Part shown: positions 1-14,354 of the stretch, piece after piece
Position numbering within the stretch: the first letter of the stretch is position 1
How the letters are laid out: the number at the start of each line of letters is the position of its first letter
Source of the DNA: Engraulis encrasicolus
Taxonomy: Eukaryota > Chordata > Actinopteri > Clupeiformes > Engraulidae
Direction: 5' to 3'
Length of the DNA stretch: 64,000 bases
Assembly: GCF_034702125.1 (NCBI RefSeq)
Contig: NC_085859.1
Span: 6,955,467-7,019,466, forward strand
The notes under the pieces: generated by a model
Told to the model about the DNA's origin: nothing
What the model saw: only the letters and a program-made list of their open reading frames with translations
Databases searched by the model: none
Translations under genes and position numbers: made by a program

Positions 1-1168
1 TTGCAATTCTGACTTTGAACACCAAGTGGCGCTACCCGCTAAAACTTCTCCACTTCCACCTGGCTAGTTGTTTCTTGTTTGTTACAGTAGTAGTCCTATC
101 AGAGAAACGAGGGGAAAATGATGGTTGCTAATAAGTTGCTGCATCCAAAGGAAATATTTTGGCTTGACCACAAATGAGCAATGCCTTCTAACAAACACAG
201 ATGAACTAGTTTGCAAAATCCTATGCATGGGAACCCAGACCTGTTCACGGCAGTTCAGGATGACAGGCTGGGAACTAAAGCATGATGCTAAGATATTTTT
301 CAAGTGTCAATTTGGGCGGGTAGTTTGGGTACTTTTTCATCATCTTGTTAAAATAAGATGTAATCGGCGGTTTGGTAGTAATGATATTATGGCATTGTTA
401 TGTTAGCGCCGTCCGTCACCAAATAATAGGAGACAGTTACGGCAACAGCTGCTTATAAACACTCCAAACTTAATTAGCGGTTAGCGTTAGCGATTGCTTA
501 GCACTTTTATTTGTAACTTTAGCCCACAGTTGGAATAGTATCATGCTGTACTGTAAGCACATTTCGCACAAGTGACATCATTTTTTGATTGCTTTGTGAA
601 TCCATCCTGTAAAATTGCCTCTTTGGCTGTAGCAAGTTAGCTAAACATGCTAGGTTACGACAGAACTAGCTCATTTAAACTGAGTGTGGCACAGAGAGAA
701 GAGCTGCCTTTTTGTTTTCATCCGCTGTAGCAACCCAATGTAAGTAGGCTGCCGGATGTGAGTGCCCGGATATCCGCCCGAGCATGTACGTCTATTTTAC
801 CTCAGCTACTCGATTCCGGTCGTGTATTTACGACAGTTTAACCTCAGCTACTTGATTTCGGCAAAGAAAATGGAATCTTGTACAAGAACGACCACTGGCT
901 GGTGTGGCCAGGAGTGGCACTGCAGCTATATCATCCAGCCAAGTAAATAATGAATGGGTGCCAATGGGGCTGTACGCTTCTCATAGAACTATCTGCCCGT
1001 GTGATTTTTTCCCTGGAAACAATGGAGTCGCGTTCGATAGATATGAGTAAGTGAAAGCATTTGCCGGCACGTTTGCATCTTGTCAAGTGTTAGATTCGTG
1101 AAAATGACCCTTATTTCAACTATAGCAATGACATAACACGTGACAATCGACTTTACGGCACTACGCCA
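1..1168. other. No recognised gene; dispersed repeat fragment
   Basis: I see no convincing coding sequence here. The stretch from about 865 to 1035 is a copy of a dispersed sequence that recurs almost unchanged at about 8330-8510, with a shorter match at 2035-2065. The short open frames lack codon structure or recognisable domains. Confidence 0.5.
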
Positions 1169-1527
1169 CCCAGGTAGCAAAGTTTATCTGGTCCATGGTT
1201 GGCCCGATCCTTTTTTCGCGAGTGATAACAGTCGGTCCGATTCTGGCTTTGTCCGCGGCCCAATAATGGTCCTATGACCGTATGCCGACAGTGTCGGCTC
1301 AGTGTTGGCTCAGTTACTGCATGAGACTGACAGTTATTTTCAGTGTCGGCAGAGTGTTGGCTCAGTTAGGCTAGCCTACTGCATGAAGTGACAGTTATTT
1401 TCAGTGTTCTATGAAGTGTTGGCTGAGTCACGGTAACCAGTGTTCCAGCCGAGCCGACTCTCAGCCGACAGTGCCGACATTCTGCCAAGATTGGGCCGAC
1501 TGTTCTTAACGGTTTTTGCTACCTGGG
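1169..1527. mobile_element. MITE with 13-bp terminal inverted repeats
   Basis: The left end reads CCCAGGTAGCAAA and the right end TTTGCTACCTGGG, a 13-bp inverted pair. The interior (about 1284-1440) holds diverged direct repeats rich in GTCGGC and TTGGCTCAGT. No transposase is encoded, so this is a non-autonomous DNA transposon. The superfamily is not determined. Confidence 0.6.
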
Positions 1528-2640
1528 CATTTGTTTTGTAGTTTTAAGTCTGACTTCAGATGTCGATGTGTTTAAAGTTATGTTAGGATTGTTGCGGACA
1601 CCTGTTATTTATTGCATTTAAGGTGGTGGAAAAGCGGCATGTGTACATGGGGTAAAGGAAATGACTGCGCTCATCCTTAAGAATTTGGGCACCTTCAATT
1701 AACATGTTGGACGGCGGTGGGGGGTTTTGAGGTGTGTGACCGTAGATGTCTCTGCTAGGATCAGTCAGAGTACGTCTCTCGTCAGCTCTGGTCGTGAATA
1801 GTCGCAGAGATTCCTCAGCCAGCAGGTATAGCCGAATGCTAGCGTGTTGCAGGACAAAACTAACACGTCTTTGGGAGAACAAAGCCATGTCAGGAACCTT
1901 TAACTTCACTTCTAATACAACTTCCATGATAAGGTACAGAATGTGCACACACCTTTACAAACCAGAGAACAGAACCGTCACAAATCCCTGCTGAGCCATT
2001 TAGCCCAATAGGCTCCCATTCATCTTTTACTTGGCTGCGTTCGCCAACGGGGCTACATGGGAGCCTTGGTCTCATTACCGCGCTTCAGCGGCCCGGGGCC
2101 GCCCGGGGCTCAGGAGAGTGGCCGGCTCGGAGCTGCCGGCCCCGGGCCATTTTTTGCCTGATCGGACTCATAGCCGACCCCAGGCACATTCAGGTACACG
2201 CCTTGTTTGTGAAACGTCAGTCGCACAGCCCACTTTCGCCCCAAATCACAGAAGGACAACAACAGAACAACGACAAAGAAGGAGAAGAAAATTGAGCAAA
2301 CTCTGCTGGAGCAGGTCGCCGTTTGGCTCGTAGCCTACGGACAAAGACGACAAGAACTGCAAAGAAAATGGCTTGCCTTTCAAGAACAGTTTTATTAGCC
2401 TACATGGCAAAGTTGTCGATTCAGAAGCTGTATGGGACGCAGCGCATGTTAAGAAGACAAAGACGCATGAAAAACAAGTTTTTCCATGAAAAGAGCTAAC
2501 TTAGAAAGAACTGGTCTTGTGTTGGGGACGTACAAATGTAGCCTATTTAGACCGTCGGTTTAATTCGAGGGAACAAAGAACACAGCGACAAAACAGATTT
2601 CCTCTCTATCCGGCTGGAGAATAACGCCATTGTTTACTTG
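1528..2640. other. No recognised gene
   Basis: Short overlapping open frames occur on both strands but none shows a known domain. A GC-rich block at about 2080-2155 contains repeated GGCCCGGGGC-like words. Part of 1989-2065 matches the dispersed repeat of 865-1035. Confidence 0.4.
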
Positions 2641-2646
2641 AAGTAG

Positions 2647-2985
2647 CGGCGGCCGCTTAAGGTTAAGTAACTGTGGATTGAAAGAACATAAAAACGTTCC
2701 GTAAAAAACTGTAAAAAGCTAAGAATCTCAGCTTTCGAACAAGCCCTAACACATGTCTGTAGGTCTAGGTTAAGGAGATCGCTGGCTGTTAGGAAAAAAA
2801 TGACGAGATAAAAAAAATAATTGGAAAGCGCTATTTTTTCACTTGCAACAGCGGCCGCTTACAGTTTAATAACTTTTGAATGAAAGAACATAAAAACGTT
2901 CCGTAAAAAACTGTAAAAAGCTAAGAATCTCAGCTTTCGAACAAGCCCTAACACATGTCTGTAGGAGAAGGAGATCGCTGGTTAT
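2647..2985. repeat. Diverged tandem duplication, about 205-bp period
   Basis: Two copies begin with GCGGCCGCTTA (about 2647 and 2851). They share a long, nearly identical block that includes AAAAACGTTCCG, GCTAAGAATCTCAGC and AACAAGCCCTAACACATGTC. A weaker relative of the last word lies near 20690-20720. No coding potential was seen. Confidence 0.7.
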
Positions 2986-4100
2986 TTATATATTTAGACC
3001 TATATATCTTTTAGATTAGGACTCTTTAGCTTAGATTCACCATGGCGTGAAAGCACAGGGGGACTTATCGCTAAATTCTGGGCAAATTATTAGTTTGGGG
3101 TGTTTGGCTTTCTTATGGCATAATTTCATAAGATGCAACTTTGGCACTTCTGTTTGTGTTTTTAAAGTTATTTAGCCAACATAACTTTTTTGTTGTTATC
3201 AGGGCATCATGGGCACCACACACTTAAACTTGGGATGTCATAGCTAAGTCATGTCGGCTTTTTTCTGCTTTTAGCCGCCAACTCTTGTGCCATTATCGTG
3301 ATTTGGCATGCTTTCCACTGGACACCAATACAAAGTGTCTCACAAATACTCACACATGACATTTATGTCGGCTTATTTAGCTTTTGCGCTATTATCGCCG
3401 AAGGTCTGGTAGGCTATATCGCACGTGGGCTATATCGCCCGAGGTTGACCCCGCCTCCGAGCCTCAGCGGTGCTTGCTGGCCCATCGAATTCGACGGGCC
3501 AGGGAAAGCGGCCCTTAGCCCCACAACCTGGCCCGGCGGCCATCTTTAGCACCTAGCCCCCTTTTGATGAGATCACCGTCAGCCCGCTTTTGTCCGGGAC
3601 AGCCCGGGGCTGGCCCTGCAGTGAGACCAAGGCTATTAGAGAGACGCCTATCTCATAGCTTAGAGAATTTCTGATTTCGGTCGGATTTGAGTCTGACTGA
3701 AGATGGAGGAAGGGACATAGGTGCCGTGCGTAAAGAGCCCACAGCGCATCGCCGTTTCGGCGACACCAGAGAGTTCCTTGATCTCCCAATCAAAAGAATA
3801 GCCCCGGTGACCAATAACATCAATATAATAATAATTATAATAATTAAAAAAATGAAATCATAACTTAAAACCGAATTGATTTGGGTGTGAAAATTAAACT
3901 GTCTCAACCGGGCACCCAAAGGGAATCCATCAAAAGATAACGGCGTCACAGACAGGAATAGCCCGTTTCGGAAGAGTTTACCCAGTCTAAATGTAGCTAG
4001 CACTCGGGAAGTTTCTGATTTTTACTCCTTAGCCTACATTAGTGAAACATAACATCAGGATATCCTACAAGTTAAAAGAATATCTGGGCATAGCCTTCTC
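2986..4100. other. No recognised gene
   Basis: AT-rich and moderately repetitive sequence. Around 3420-3560 there are GC-rich words that look like decayed transposon sequence. I cannot support any gene. Confidence 0.4.
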
Positions 4101-4109
4101 TCTGAGTTA

Positions 4110-5120
4110 GAAAACAGCAGCTATGCCGCATATTGTGTAGTTATTATTTGGTGGTGCAAAAACAATACGCGAAACCATGCCGCATATTGTGCCATTATTA
4201 TTGGTGATGCCGAAACAACAAAGCCAGATTGGTGACTAGAGCCTGCCTAGTACATTTAAACATAGCCTACTCATTTGATTGTGCCGTACCGTACATTTAA
4301 AAGTGTCAGTGCAGAATTAAACTGGGCGCGGAATATAAATATTGGAGCCATTCTCCCTCCGTGTCTAGATACAGTCAGAGGCGCGCGCGCACGCTCTTAT
4401 TTCTGTATTATATGAAAATATCCTAAAACGGTCACAACATCAGAGGACCTTCGTGGTGGAGGATACTTGCGGCGGGGGCCGAGACCGAGTTGTTACGGGA
4501 CACTCTTAATATTATTGAAGGGACAGACCATGCTCGATACTTTACCCGGTCTAAATGTATCACTCGAAAAGTTATGCCGCATATTTGTGCAGATTATTTG
4601 GTGATGCCAACAACACGTGAAACTAGGCACATCGGAGACTAGAGCCTATCATTTAGACATAGCCTATTCATTCAGACATAGCCTATTCATTCAAACTTAA
4701 AAGTGTCAGCACAGAATCAAACGGGACGCTGAAATATTGGAGCCAGTAACTTCGTGTCCTGTGGATATTGTGAGCTGTGTAGCCAATTAATTTCTCTCCT
4801 ATCTCTTTGCTCATCAAGCCTCCGATCTCCAAAAACACACGGGCACTCAGGATAACTGTTTCACGAGCTGTTTAAATAATGTGATGCACGTTCTTCATGA
4901 CATGGCATGGTTTGGCCACCCTAAATTCAACATAACTGCATTCGCACATCTCGTTAAAACATCCATGATGGAATGGTCACTCTTAATGTGCAAGTATTAG
5001 ATATGAAAAAAAAAATCCTAAAACGGTCACAACACCAGAGGACCCGTGGTGGTGTGGTGGATATTTGCGGCGGGGCCCGAGGCCGAGTTGTTACGGTAGG
5101 CTACACTCATATTATAGAAG
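4110..5120. repeat. Diverged direct duplication
   Basis: Blocks around 4120-4510 recur in diverged form around 4570-5115. Shared words include ATGCCGCATAT, AAAGTGTCAG, CCTAAAACGGTCACAACA and CCGAGTTGTTACGG. It looks like old tandem duplication of non-coding repeat sequence. Confidence 0.55.
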
Positions 5121-5376
5121 GGACAGTCAGGCGACACAGCGCGACTCACATCGGGTAGCTGTGGTACCGCAAAGCATTCCTGATAGTGGAAATGAATGCA
5201 AATGCGTGCAAATACTCGGGCGGATATCCGTGCACTCACATCCGGCAGCCTACTTACATTGGGTTGCTACATCCCTGCCTGCGTGCGTCTGAGAGAGAGA
5301 CACTTGATCTGATTGGATCAGCGCGAGTTTCACATTAACCCATGAAGTGCCGGGGAACAGCAAGTAGTGGCTATAA

Positions 5377-6173
5377 TAAGAATTATTAAATACAAATAAA
5401 ACGGCATATAAACATGGATTGATTGATTGTAGGCAATAATACAATATCAATTTAATAAATCGTGTTAGTGAAGGCTTCTAGCCCTACCGTGTATTACTGA
5501 ACCTTTCCCAGTTGAAACTAACCACCAGATCTAATAGTGTAAGCAGATGCAAGCAGTCATAATGCCTGCTGCTGAAGGAATGTGAAACAACTTATGCATC
5601 GTTTCTTAAGTCGAATGTTTCTATCTGAATATATTGGAACTATTTCATTATGCATTACAGGCCTACAGGCCTTTGAGAAACAGTTGGCTATCAAGTAGTA
5701 GTAGTATTTTGACTGTTGCACATTATTTGCAAAACCACAAATTTTAATGAACATTTAAAACGTGAAGCGACACAGATGATACCATGGGATGGTCTGTTTG
5801 TTTAGCCCAGGGGTGTCCAAACTTTTTTTAGTGAGGGCCGAATACAGGAAAATGAACAAGGGGCCGGGCTGCACTTTAGCGGTGACATAGCCTATTGTGT
5901 GATGACCGGTGGTACCAAATACACAAAGGAGACAAAAGCTGTCTGGTAGCCCATGATTTAGGCTATTTCCAATATTTTCAAGAGGCAATGTAAGAAAAGG
6001 TAACAATTGCATCAATATTATTGTGTCAGTGTATGAATTATCCAAATGTACACGGTTAACAATTAAGCTTATTATTAATTGTTATTAATTATTATTAAAT
6101 TGATATTGTATTATTGCCTACAATCAATCAATCCATGTTTATATGCCGTTTTATTTGTATTTAATAATTCTTA
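5377..6173. mobile_element. Inverted-repeat element with about 80-bp arms
   Basis: The arm 5377-5457 is the reverse complement of 6093-6173, with few or no differences. The 635-bp centre includes CAGGGGTGTCCAAACTTTTT (about 5808), a word typical of hAT-like element ends in vertebrates. It is either a foldback element or a hAT-like piece nested inside one. Confidence 0.55.
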
Positions 6174-6607
6174 AGTTGTATTATCATCAAATGATAACCA
6201 GGAGGACCTGGGTTCAGGATTCAGCAATGTCACTGACTGTGGTGCATTTTAAATTAATCAGCTACACGAGTAAAACAATACTGTCACTGCAACACCGGTA
6301 GGCTATTGTGGAGGCACGCCTAACCTTATTCAGAGCCACGTAGCTTAAACAGTTAACAGTTTGTGCTAAGGGGTTTAGCTAATTCTCCAGATAATTCATA
6401 ATAAACTGTTACACCATTTTAGTTATTTGGCTTTTAAAACAACAGCCTGGTCATCGAGCATTGGGGCTTCACGTTGGGGGTTGTTTGTTGCACGTCACCC
6501 CACTTTAAAAAAAACAAAGCCACACCTCTGTTTGCAGCCCTGGTTTAAAGTCAAACACTTTGAGGATCATTAGTGGCCCCCTGCTCCTGCTGAAACGTTG
6601 ATCTTTA

Positions 6608-6934
6608 GGGCAGTCATAGGTAAGCGGTTAGGGCGTCAGACTTGTAACCCAAAGGTTGCCAGTTCGGCTCTTGATCAGGGTGGTTGGGGGAGTAATCGAC
6701 CAGTCCTCTCCCCCATCCACCTCCATGACTGAGGTACCCTGAGCATGGTACCGTCCCGCTGCACTGCACACTAGGGGCGGCATTGAGGGCTGCCCCCTTG
6801 CACGGGTGAGGCTGCATAAATGCAATTTCGCTGTGTGCAGTGTTCATTTGTGTGCAGTGGAGTGCTGTGTCACAATGACAATGGGAGTTGTTGGAGTTTC
6901 CCAGTTGGGCTTTCACTTCACTTTCACTTTAAAG
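6608..6934 (+). mobile_element. tRNA-derived SINE
   Basis: The head resembles a tRNA gene, with an A-box-like TAAGCGGTTAGGGCG and a B-box-like GGTTGCCAGTTCGGCTC. A non-tRNA body follows, then a TTTCACTT-type tail. It has the size (about 330 bp) and plan of a pol III SINE. It would be transcribed left to right. Confidence 0.75.
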
Positions 6935-7290
6935 GGACACTGTGGAGGAAATGGTCAAAAATGGTACTGCAACTATGCTGCACATTGAAACTGGGTTGCC
7001 AATTGCCAAGTTTGATCTTTACATGAAAGTTTTCTAGGTAATTAACACATATTTTCTAGTATGGTCCAAGTAGAGTCATTTTTGCAGCTAAAATGGCTAT
7101 TTTTGGAAATTCAAAATGGCTGACCATGGAGAAGACCCCCCCCCCTTTTCATGTATGAAAAGTGCAATTTTCACAGTCATAATGTATACTAAGAATTTGA
7201 TGGTGGTGGTAAGTAATCATGAAAAAGGTAGTGAATGGGCAGCATGAATTCTGGAAATAAACAACTAAAAATCTCACTCAGCGTCCCTTG
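6931..7290 (+). mobile_element. MITE with AAAGGGACAC ends (copy 1)
   Basis: It begins AAAGGGACACTG and ends with AGCGTCCCTT. A second full-length copy lies inverted at 60240-60596 inside an intron of a TRIM gene. The two align over their whole length with a modest number of substitutions. Neither encodes a protein. Confidence 0.7.
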
Positions 7291-7559
7291 AAGTCTAAAG
7301 TTTGTTTCTTTCTGCTTTCTTCACAGCCGATAATCCTGGTTTATAGAAATGAAGAGGGGATGATGGCAACGGCTAAAAGTGTCCCACAACACTGACAGCA
7401 GCCTGACTGAGTTGCTGCTCTACACCCAGTTAAAGCTCCAGCATTGAAACCCAACCCAACCCAACCCCACACCCCTTTCCCATCATCCTTTGCTTCACCA
7501 CCTTCACATTCCAACGGAAACAGCAGAAGCTGGTCATTCACGTAAAACAATACTCAACA

Positions 7560-7745
7560 GCTTGTTATTCTTTGAGGCGCGGACCGCGGAATTAAAGCTC
7601 CTGCATTGAACCGCTGGTTAGTCTGACCCAAAGGATACAGCAGGAGCTGGTTATTCTGGATACAACAGGAGTTGGTTATTCTGGATACAGCAGGAGCTGG
7701 TTACTCTGTGAGGTGCCCAGTTAAAGCTCCTGCATTGGCATTGGG
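7560..7745. repeat. Short direct repeats upstream of an acidic coding exon
   Basis: The words GGAGCTGGTTA, TTCTGGATACA and TTAAAGCTCCTGCATTG are repeated two to four times in tandem. The block may form part of the 5' untranslated region of the exon at 7761, but nothing shows this directly. Confidence 0.4.
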
Positions 7746-7760
7746 ACCCGCGTCCTGAAC

Positions 7761-8019
7761 ATGCCAGCGGAATGTTTACTGTCAGTGAAGGAGGAGCCAG
7801 AAGAAGAGGACTTTGATGACTTCCTATACTCTTATATACTTTCAAATCCAATAAAGGATGAGAAGCCTAAATTGGAACCAATCTTTAAATCTGAAGTGGA
7901 CGAGTCGCATGCTGTTCCCACCCAAGATTTTCTGAGGGCTGCTGATGTTAAAAAAGAGGAGGAGGAGGAAGAGGAAGATGAGATTGGACAGCTCCATGAA
8001 GATCATACGTATGCAAAAT
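7761..8019 (+). CDS. Isolated acidic first coding exon, zinc-finger-gene-like
   Basis: An open frame begins MPAECLLSVKEEPEEEDFDD and is strongly acidic, with VKEEP at the start and a run of Glu residues further on. VKEEP fits the sumoylation consensus and is common in the N-terminal exons of fish C2H2 zinc-finger genes. The frame meets a good splice donor (GTAAGT) at 8020, so the exon is taken to end at 8019. No downstream exons, such as zinc-finger arrays, are visible in the window. The gene may be a decayed or partial copy, or may splice over a long distance. The function is not established; the zinc-finger link is inferred only from N-terminal style. Confidence 0.4.
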
Positions 8020-8324
8020 GTAAGTCAAGTTGCACACACATAAACACACTCTCGCACACCAGCAACACTGCAGTCAGAGATCTTATAGAGGGAGATACTT
8101 TAGGCTAGTTCTTTTCTGGACCGGTATCCATGAGATGGGTGAGCGCCTCTTTAGGAGACCTTAGGTTAGGAATATAGGCTTGAGAATAGTTAGGCTTGAG
8201 AATATATGGAGTCCCCTTAGCGCTGTAGAAGGCAGCAGCGCACTTCTTTTGCAAACACCATAAAAAGAGAAGAAGGAGGGGACAACGCCCCTTTAGGAGA
8301 CCGAATTTGAGCACTCGCTTTTGC

Positions 8325-8520
8325 CAAAGAAAATGGAATACTGTACAAGAACGACCACTAGCTGGTGTGGCCAGGAGTGGCACTGCAGCTATGTTATCGC
8401 AGCCAAGTAAATAATGAATGGGTGCCAATGGGGCTGTACGCTTCTCATAGAACTATCTGCCCGTGTGATTTTTTTCCCTGGAAACAATGAAGTCGCGTTC
8501 GCCAACGGGGCTATAATGGG
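8325..8520. repeat. Dispersed repeat, second copy of 865-1035
   Basis: The copy shares long runs with 865-1035, including AAGAAAATGGAAT, GTGGCCAGGAGTGGCAC and ATGGGGCTGTACGCTTCTC. It continues into CGCCAACGGGGCTA, which also occurs near 2045. No coding content was seen. Confidence 0.65.
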
Positions 8521-8698
8521 AGCCAATGAGAGATACCTTTCTCATAGCTTAGAGAATCTCTGCTTTTGCATTGGGTGGGCGGAGTTTGACATCTTTCTCT
8601 CTTTATACGATGTTTGCTGCAGTGTTTCCTTAGCTACATTGGGATGCCGCTCTTGGCAACGTTCCTTGCCGTCTTGCACAGCTTGTAGCAATAGCTAA

Positions 8699-8717
8699 AC
8701 TACAGCTCCCAGCATGC
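8699..8717 (+). promoter_or_regulatory. Candidate ZNF143/Staf-type promoter motif
   Basis: The word ACTACAGCTCCCAGCATGC closely matches the vertebrate SBS consensus bound by ZNF143 (ACTACA, two variable bases, TCCCAG, one variable base, ATGC). The surrounding sequence is repeat-rich and no gene start is visible next to it. It may be a relic promoter or a chance match. Confidence 0.35.
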
Positions 8718-8790
8718 CCGAAAACAGGCTACACTCGGATGACTGGCCCCTCCCTCAAATCGAGAGTGAGAAGAGACTTCACTTGCATTC

Positions 8791-8935
8791 AGTGTTGCCA
8801 GATTAGGTGATTTCCCGCACATTTGGGCTGCTTAGGATAGCCGCCTGCAGGTAAAAATGGCACTTGAGTTTCCTTCCAGGTGGATTTTGAGCATTTTTTT
8901 GGGTCTGGAAATCATCAGTGTCATCTGGCAACCCT
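8791..8935. mobile_element. MITE with GTTGCCAG ends (copy 1)
   Basis: It starts AGTGTTGCCAGATT and ends ATCTGGCAACCCTG, an inverted pair. A longer relative with the same ends lies at 58131-58327, and 50344-50789 has similar ends. No protein is encoded. Confidence 0.6.
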
Positions 8936-9491
8936 GGTTGCATTGGTGCATAAGGTGCATGGTCCTATTTGGTCCTACTAATATCAAGGCTGAATGATTA
9001 AGGAAGCATAAGCTTAGTGCCCTATCCTCCTATGTAAACCTTTCCTAGTCTGTTTCTCCCTTAATATTGGTGTCAGATTCACACAAATGCAGTTCTGGGG
9101 TGCTACCTGGCTACTAAACAGACACAGCAAGTATGATTGAAATCTATCTCAAGCGGGTCCCAAAGTGTCTGATTTCACGTGAAATGACCCATACTTCATA
9201 TCTATATGTTGGCTGTAACAAGTTTTGATGGTGGTGAAAACAAATGTCCCTTTGGGGACAATAAAGGCTATCTATCTAAATGTCAAAAAGCCTTGCATCT
9301 TTGGGGACGACTGTATAGAAGTCCTGTCGGAGTTCATCAACTTCCAGGTGAGTTTTCCTTCGATTGCTTTCTGCGCGGGCAAAGAGAATGCACTTTCTCA
9401 CAGGCACGTTAATCGGGAACATTGTATTCATGAATCAGGAATCGGGAACATTGTATTGGAATGAATAAAAAATAAATCAAATGAATTAAAC

Positions 9492-10596
9492 GTGGTCATA
9501 ATGGTACTTACACCACCATAGTACACTACTATGATATAACACAGGGCTTAGTAATGCACTTGGTCATAATGGTACTTACACCACCATAGTACACTACTAT
9601 GATATAACACAGGGCTTAGTAATGCACTTGGTCATAATGGTACTTACACCACCATAGTACACTACTATGATATAACACAGGGCTTAGTAATGCACTTGGT
9701 CATTACACTACTATGATATAACACAGGGCTTAGTAATGCACTTGGTCATAATGGTACTTATACCACCATAGTACACTACTATGATATAACACAGGGCTTA
9801 GTAATGCACTTGGTCATTACACTACTATGATATAACACAGGGCTTAGTAATGCACTTGGTCATAATGGTACTTATACCACCATAGTACACTACTATGATA
9901 TAACACAGGGCTTAGTAATGCACTTGGTCATAATGGTACTTACACCACCATAGTACACTACTATGATATAACACAGGGCTTAGTAATGCACTTGGTCATA
10001 ATGGTACTTATACCACCATAGTACACTACTATGATATAACACAGGGCTTAGTAATGCACCTGGTCATAATGGTACTTATACCACCATAGTACACTACTAT
10101 GATATAACACAGGGCTTAGTGATGCACTTGGTCATAATGGTACTTATACCACCATAGTACACTACTATAACACAGGGCTTAGTAATGCACTTGGTCATTA
10201 CACTACTATGATATAACACAGGGCTTAGTAATGCACTTGGTCATTACACTACTATGATATAACACAGGGCTTAGTAATGCACTTGGTCATTACACTACTA
10301 TGATATAACACAGGGCTTAGTAATGCACTTGGTCATTACACTACTATGATATAACACAGGGCTTAGTAATGCACTTGGTCATAATGGTACTTACACCACC
10401 ATAGTACACTACTATGATATAACACAGGGCTTAGTAATGCACTTGGTCATTACACTACTATGATATAACACAGGGCTTAGTAATGCACCTTGTCATTACA
10501 CTACTATGATATAACACAGGGCTTAGTAATGCACTTGGTCATTACACTACTATGATATAACACAGGGCTTAGTAATGCACTTGGTCATTACACTAC
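9492..10596 (+). repeat. Minisatellite with two unit lengths (68 and 46 bp)
   Basis: The long unit is 68 bp and includes CATAATGGTACTTACACCAC and ATAACACAGGGCTTAG. The short unit is the same sequence lacking about 22 bp, giving 46 bp. Long and short units are mixed irregularly, with a run of short units near 10190-10380 and 10440-10596. Copies are nearly identical, which suggests recent amplification. The array resumes briefly at 11246-11270 after an insertion. Confidence 0.9.
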
Positions 10597-11245
10597 GTAA
10601 GGGTTAACGTTCGGCGAGAAGGTCGCTACCGTGGAATAGCAGCACGACAGAGAGAATCTTTAGACCCCGACGCGGAGCGGAGGGGTCTTGTTCTCTCTGA
10701 AGTGCTGCTATTCCACAAAGCGACCGACTCGCCGAAAGTTAACCCGCTTATTATATGGATATACTTAAATGATTCACACATGCGGGGACATTTCTTTAGA
10801 CCTATTTAATGTTAAGATTGTTGCTGCGCAAAACAAAACAGAGCCGTTGTGGAACACCGCTAGGCAACAGCTAGGTAGGCTAGCCAGGACAGGTGTTGTC
10901 TATCACAGCAGCTGATTAGAGTGACAAAAGACGTACCGGACCCCCTGCGGAGTGATATGAAACATTCGCTTTAGCCACTGACTTGTATACAAGCCAGTGG
11001 CTTTAGCAGTGAACGTCTTGTTGCCATTGACAGCGGTAGCCAGGACAACGGGTGCTGTCTATCACAGCAGCTGATTAGAGTCTTGTTGAAAAGTCGCTTT
11101 AGCAGTGAAAAGTCTTGTTGCCATTGACAGCGGTCTGTTATAGACCAACCCGTCCGTTATCGAAAAATAACAGACGTCCGAACGTTGGGGAGCCCCGTTG
11201 AAATGAATGGAGCATTCGACAGATGACGTCACAACCATATAATAA
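10597..11245. mobile_element. Inserted element with a terminal hairpin, inside the minisatellite
   Basis: The minisatellite unit breaks off after CACTAC at 10596 and resumes with TATGATATAAC at 11246, exactly the next expected bases, so both edges are defined. The first 145 bp (10601-10745) form a large imperfect hairpin whose ends read GGGTTAAC and GTTAACCC. The remainder is flanked by the inverted pair TTATTATATGG (about 10748) and CCATATAATAA (11235). No transposase is seen. The superfamily is uncertain. Confidence 0.65.
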
Positions 11246-11270
11246 TATGATATAACACAGGGCTTAGTGG

Positions 11271-14352
<3,082 letters not shown>

Positions 14353-14354
14353 AG

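Noticed and set aside
9492..10596. CRISPR-like array of direct repeats
   Set aside because: Units are contiguous without unique spacers and the genome is eukaryotic; it is a minisatellite.
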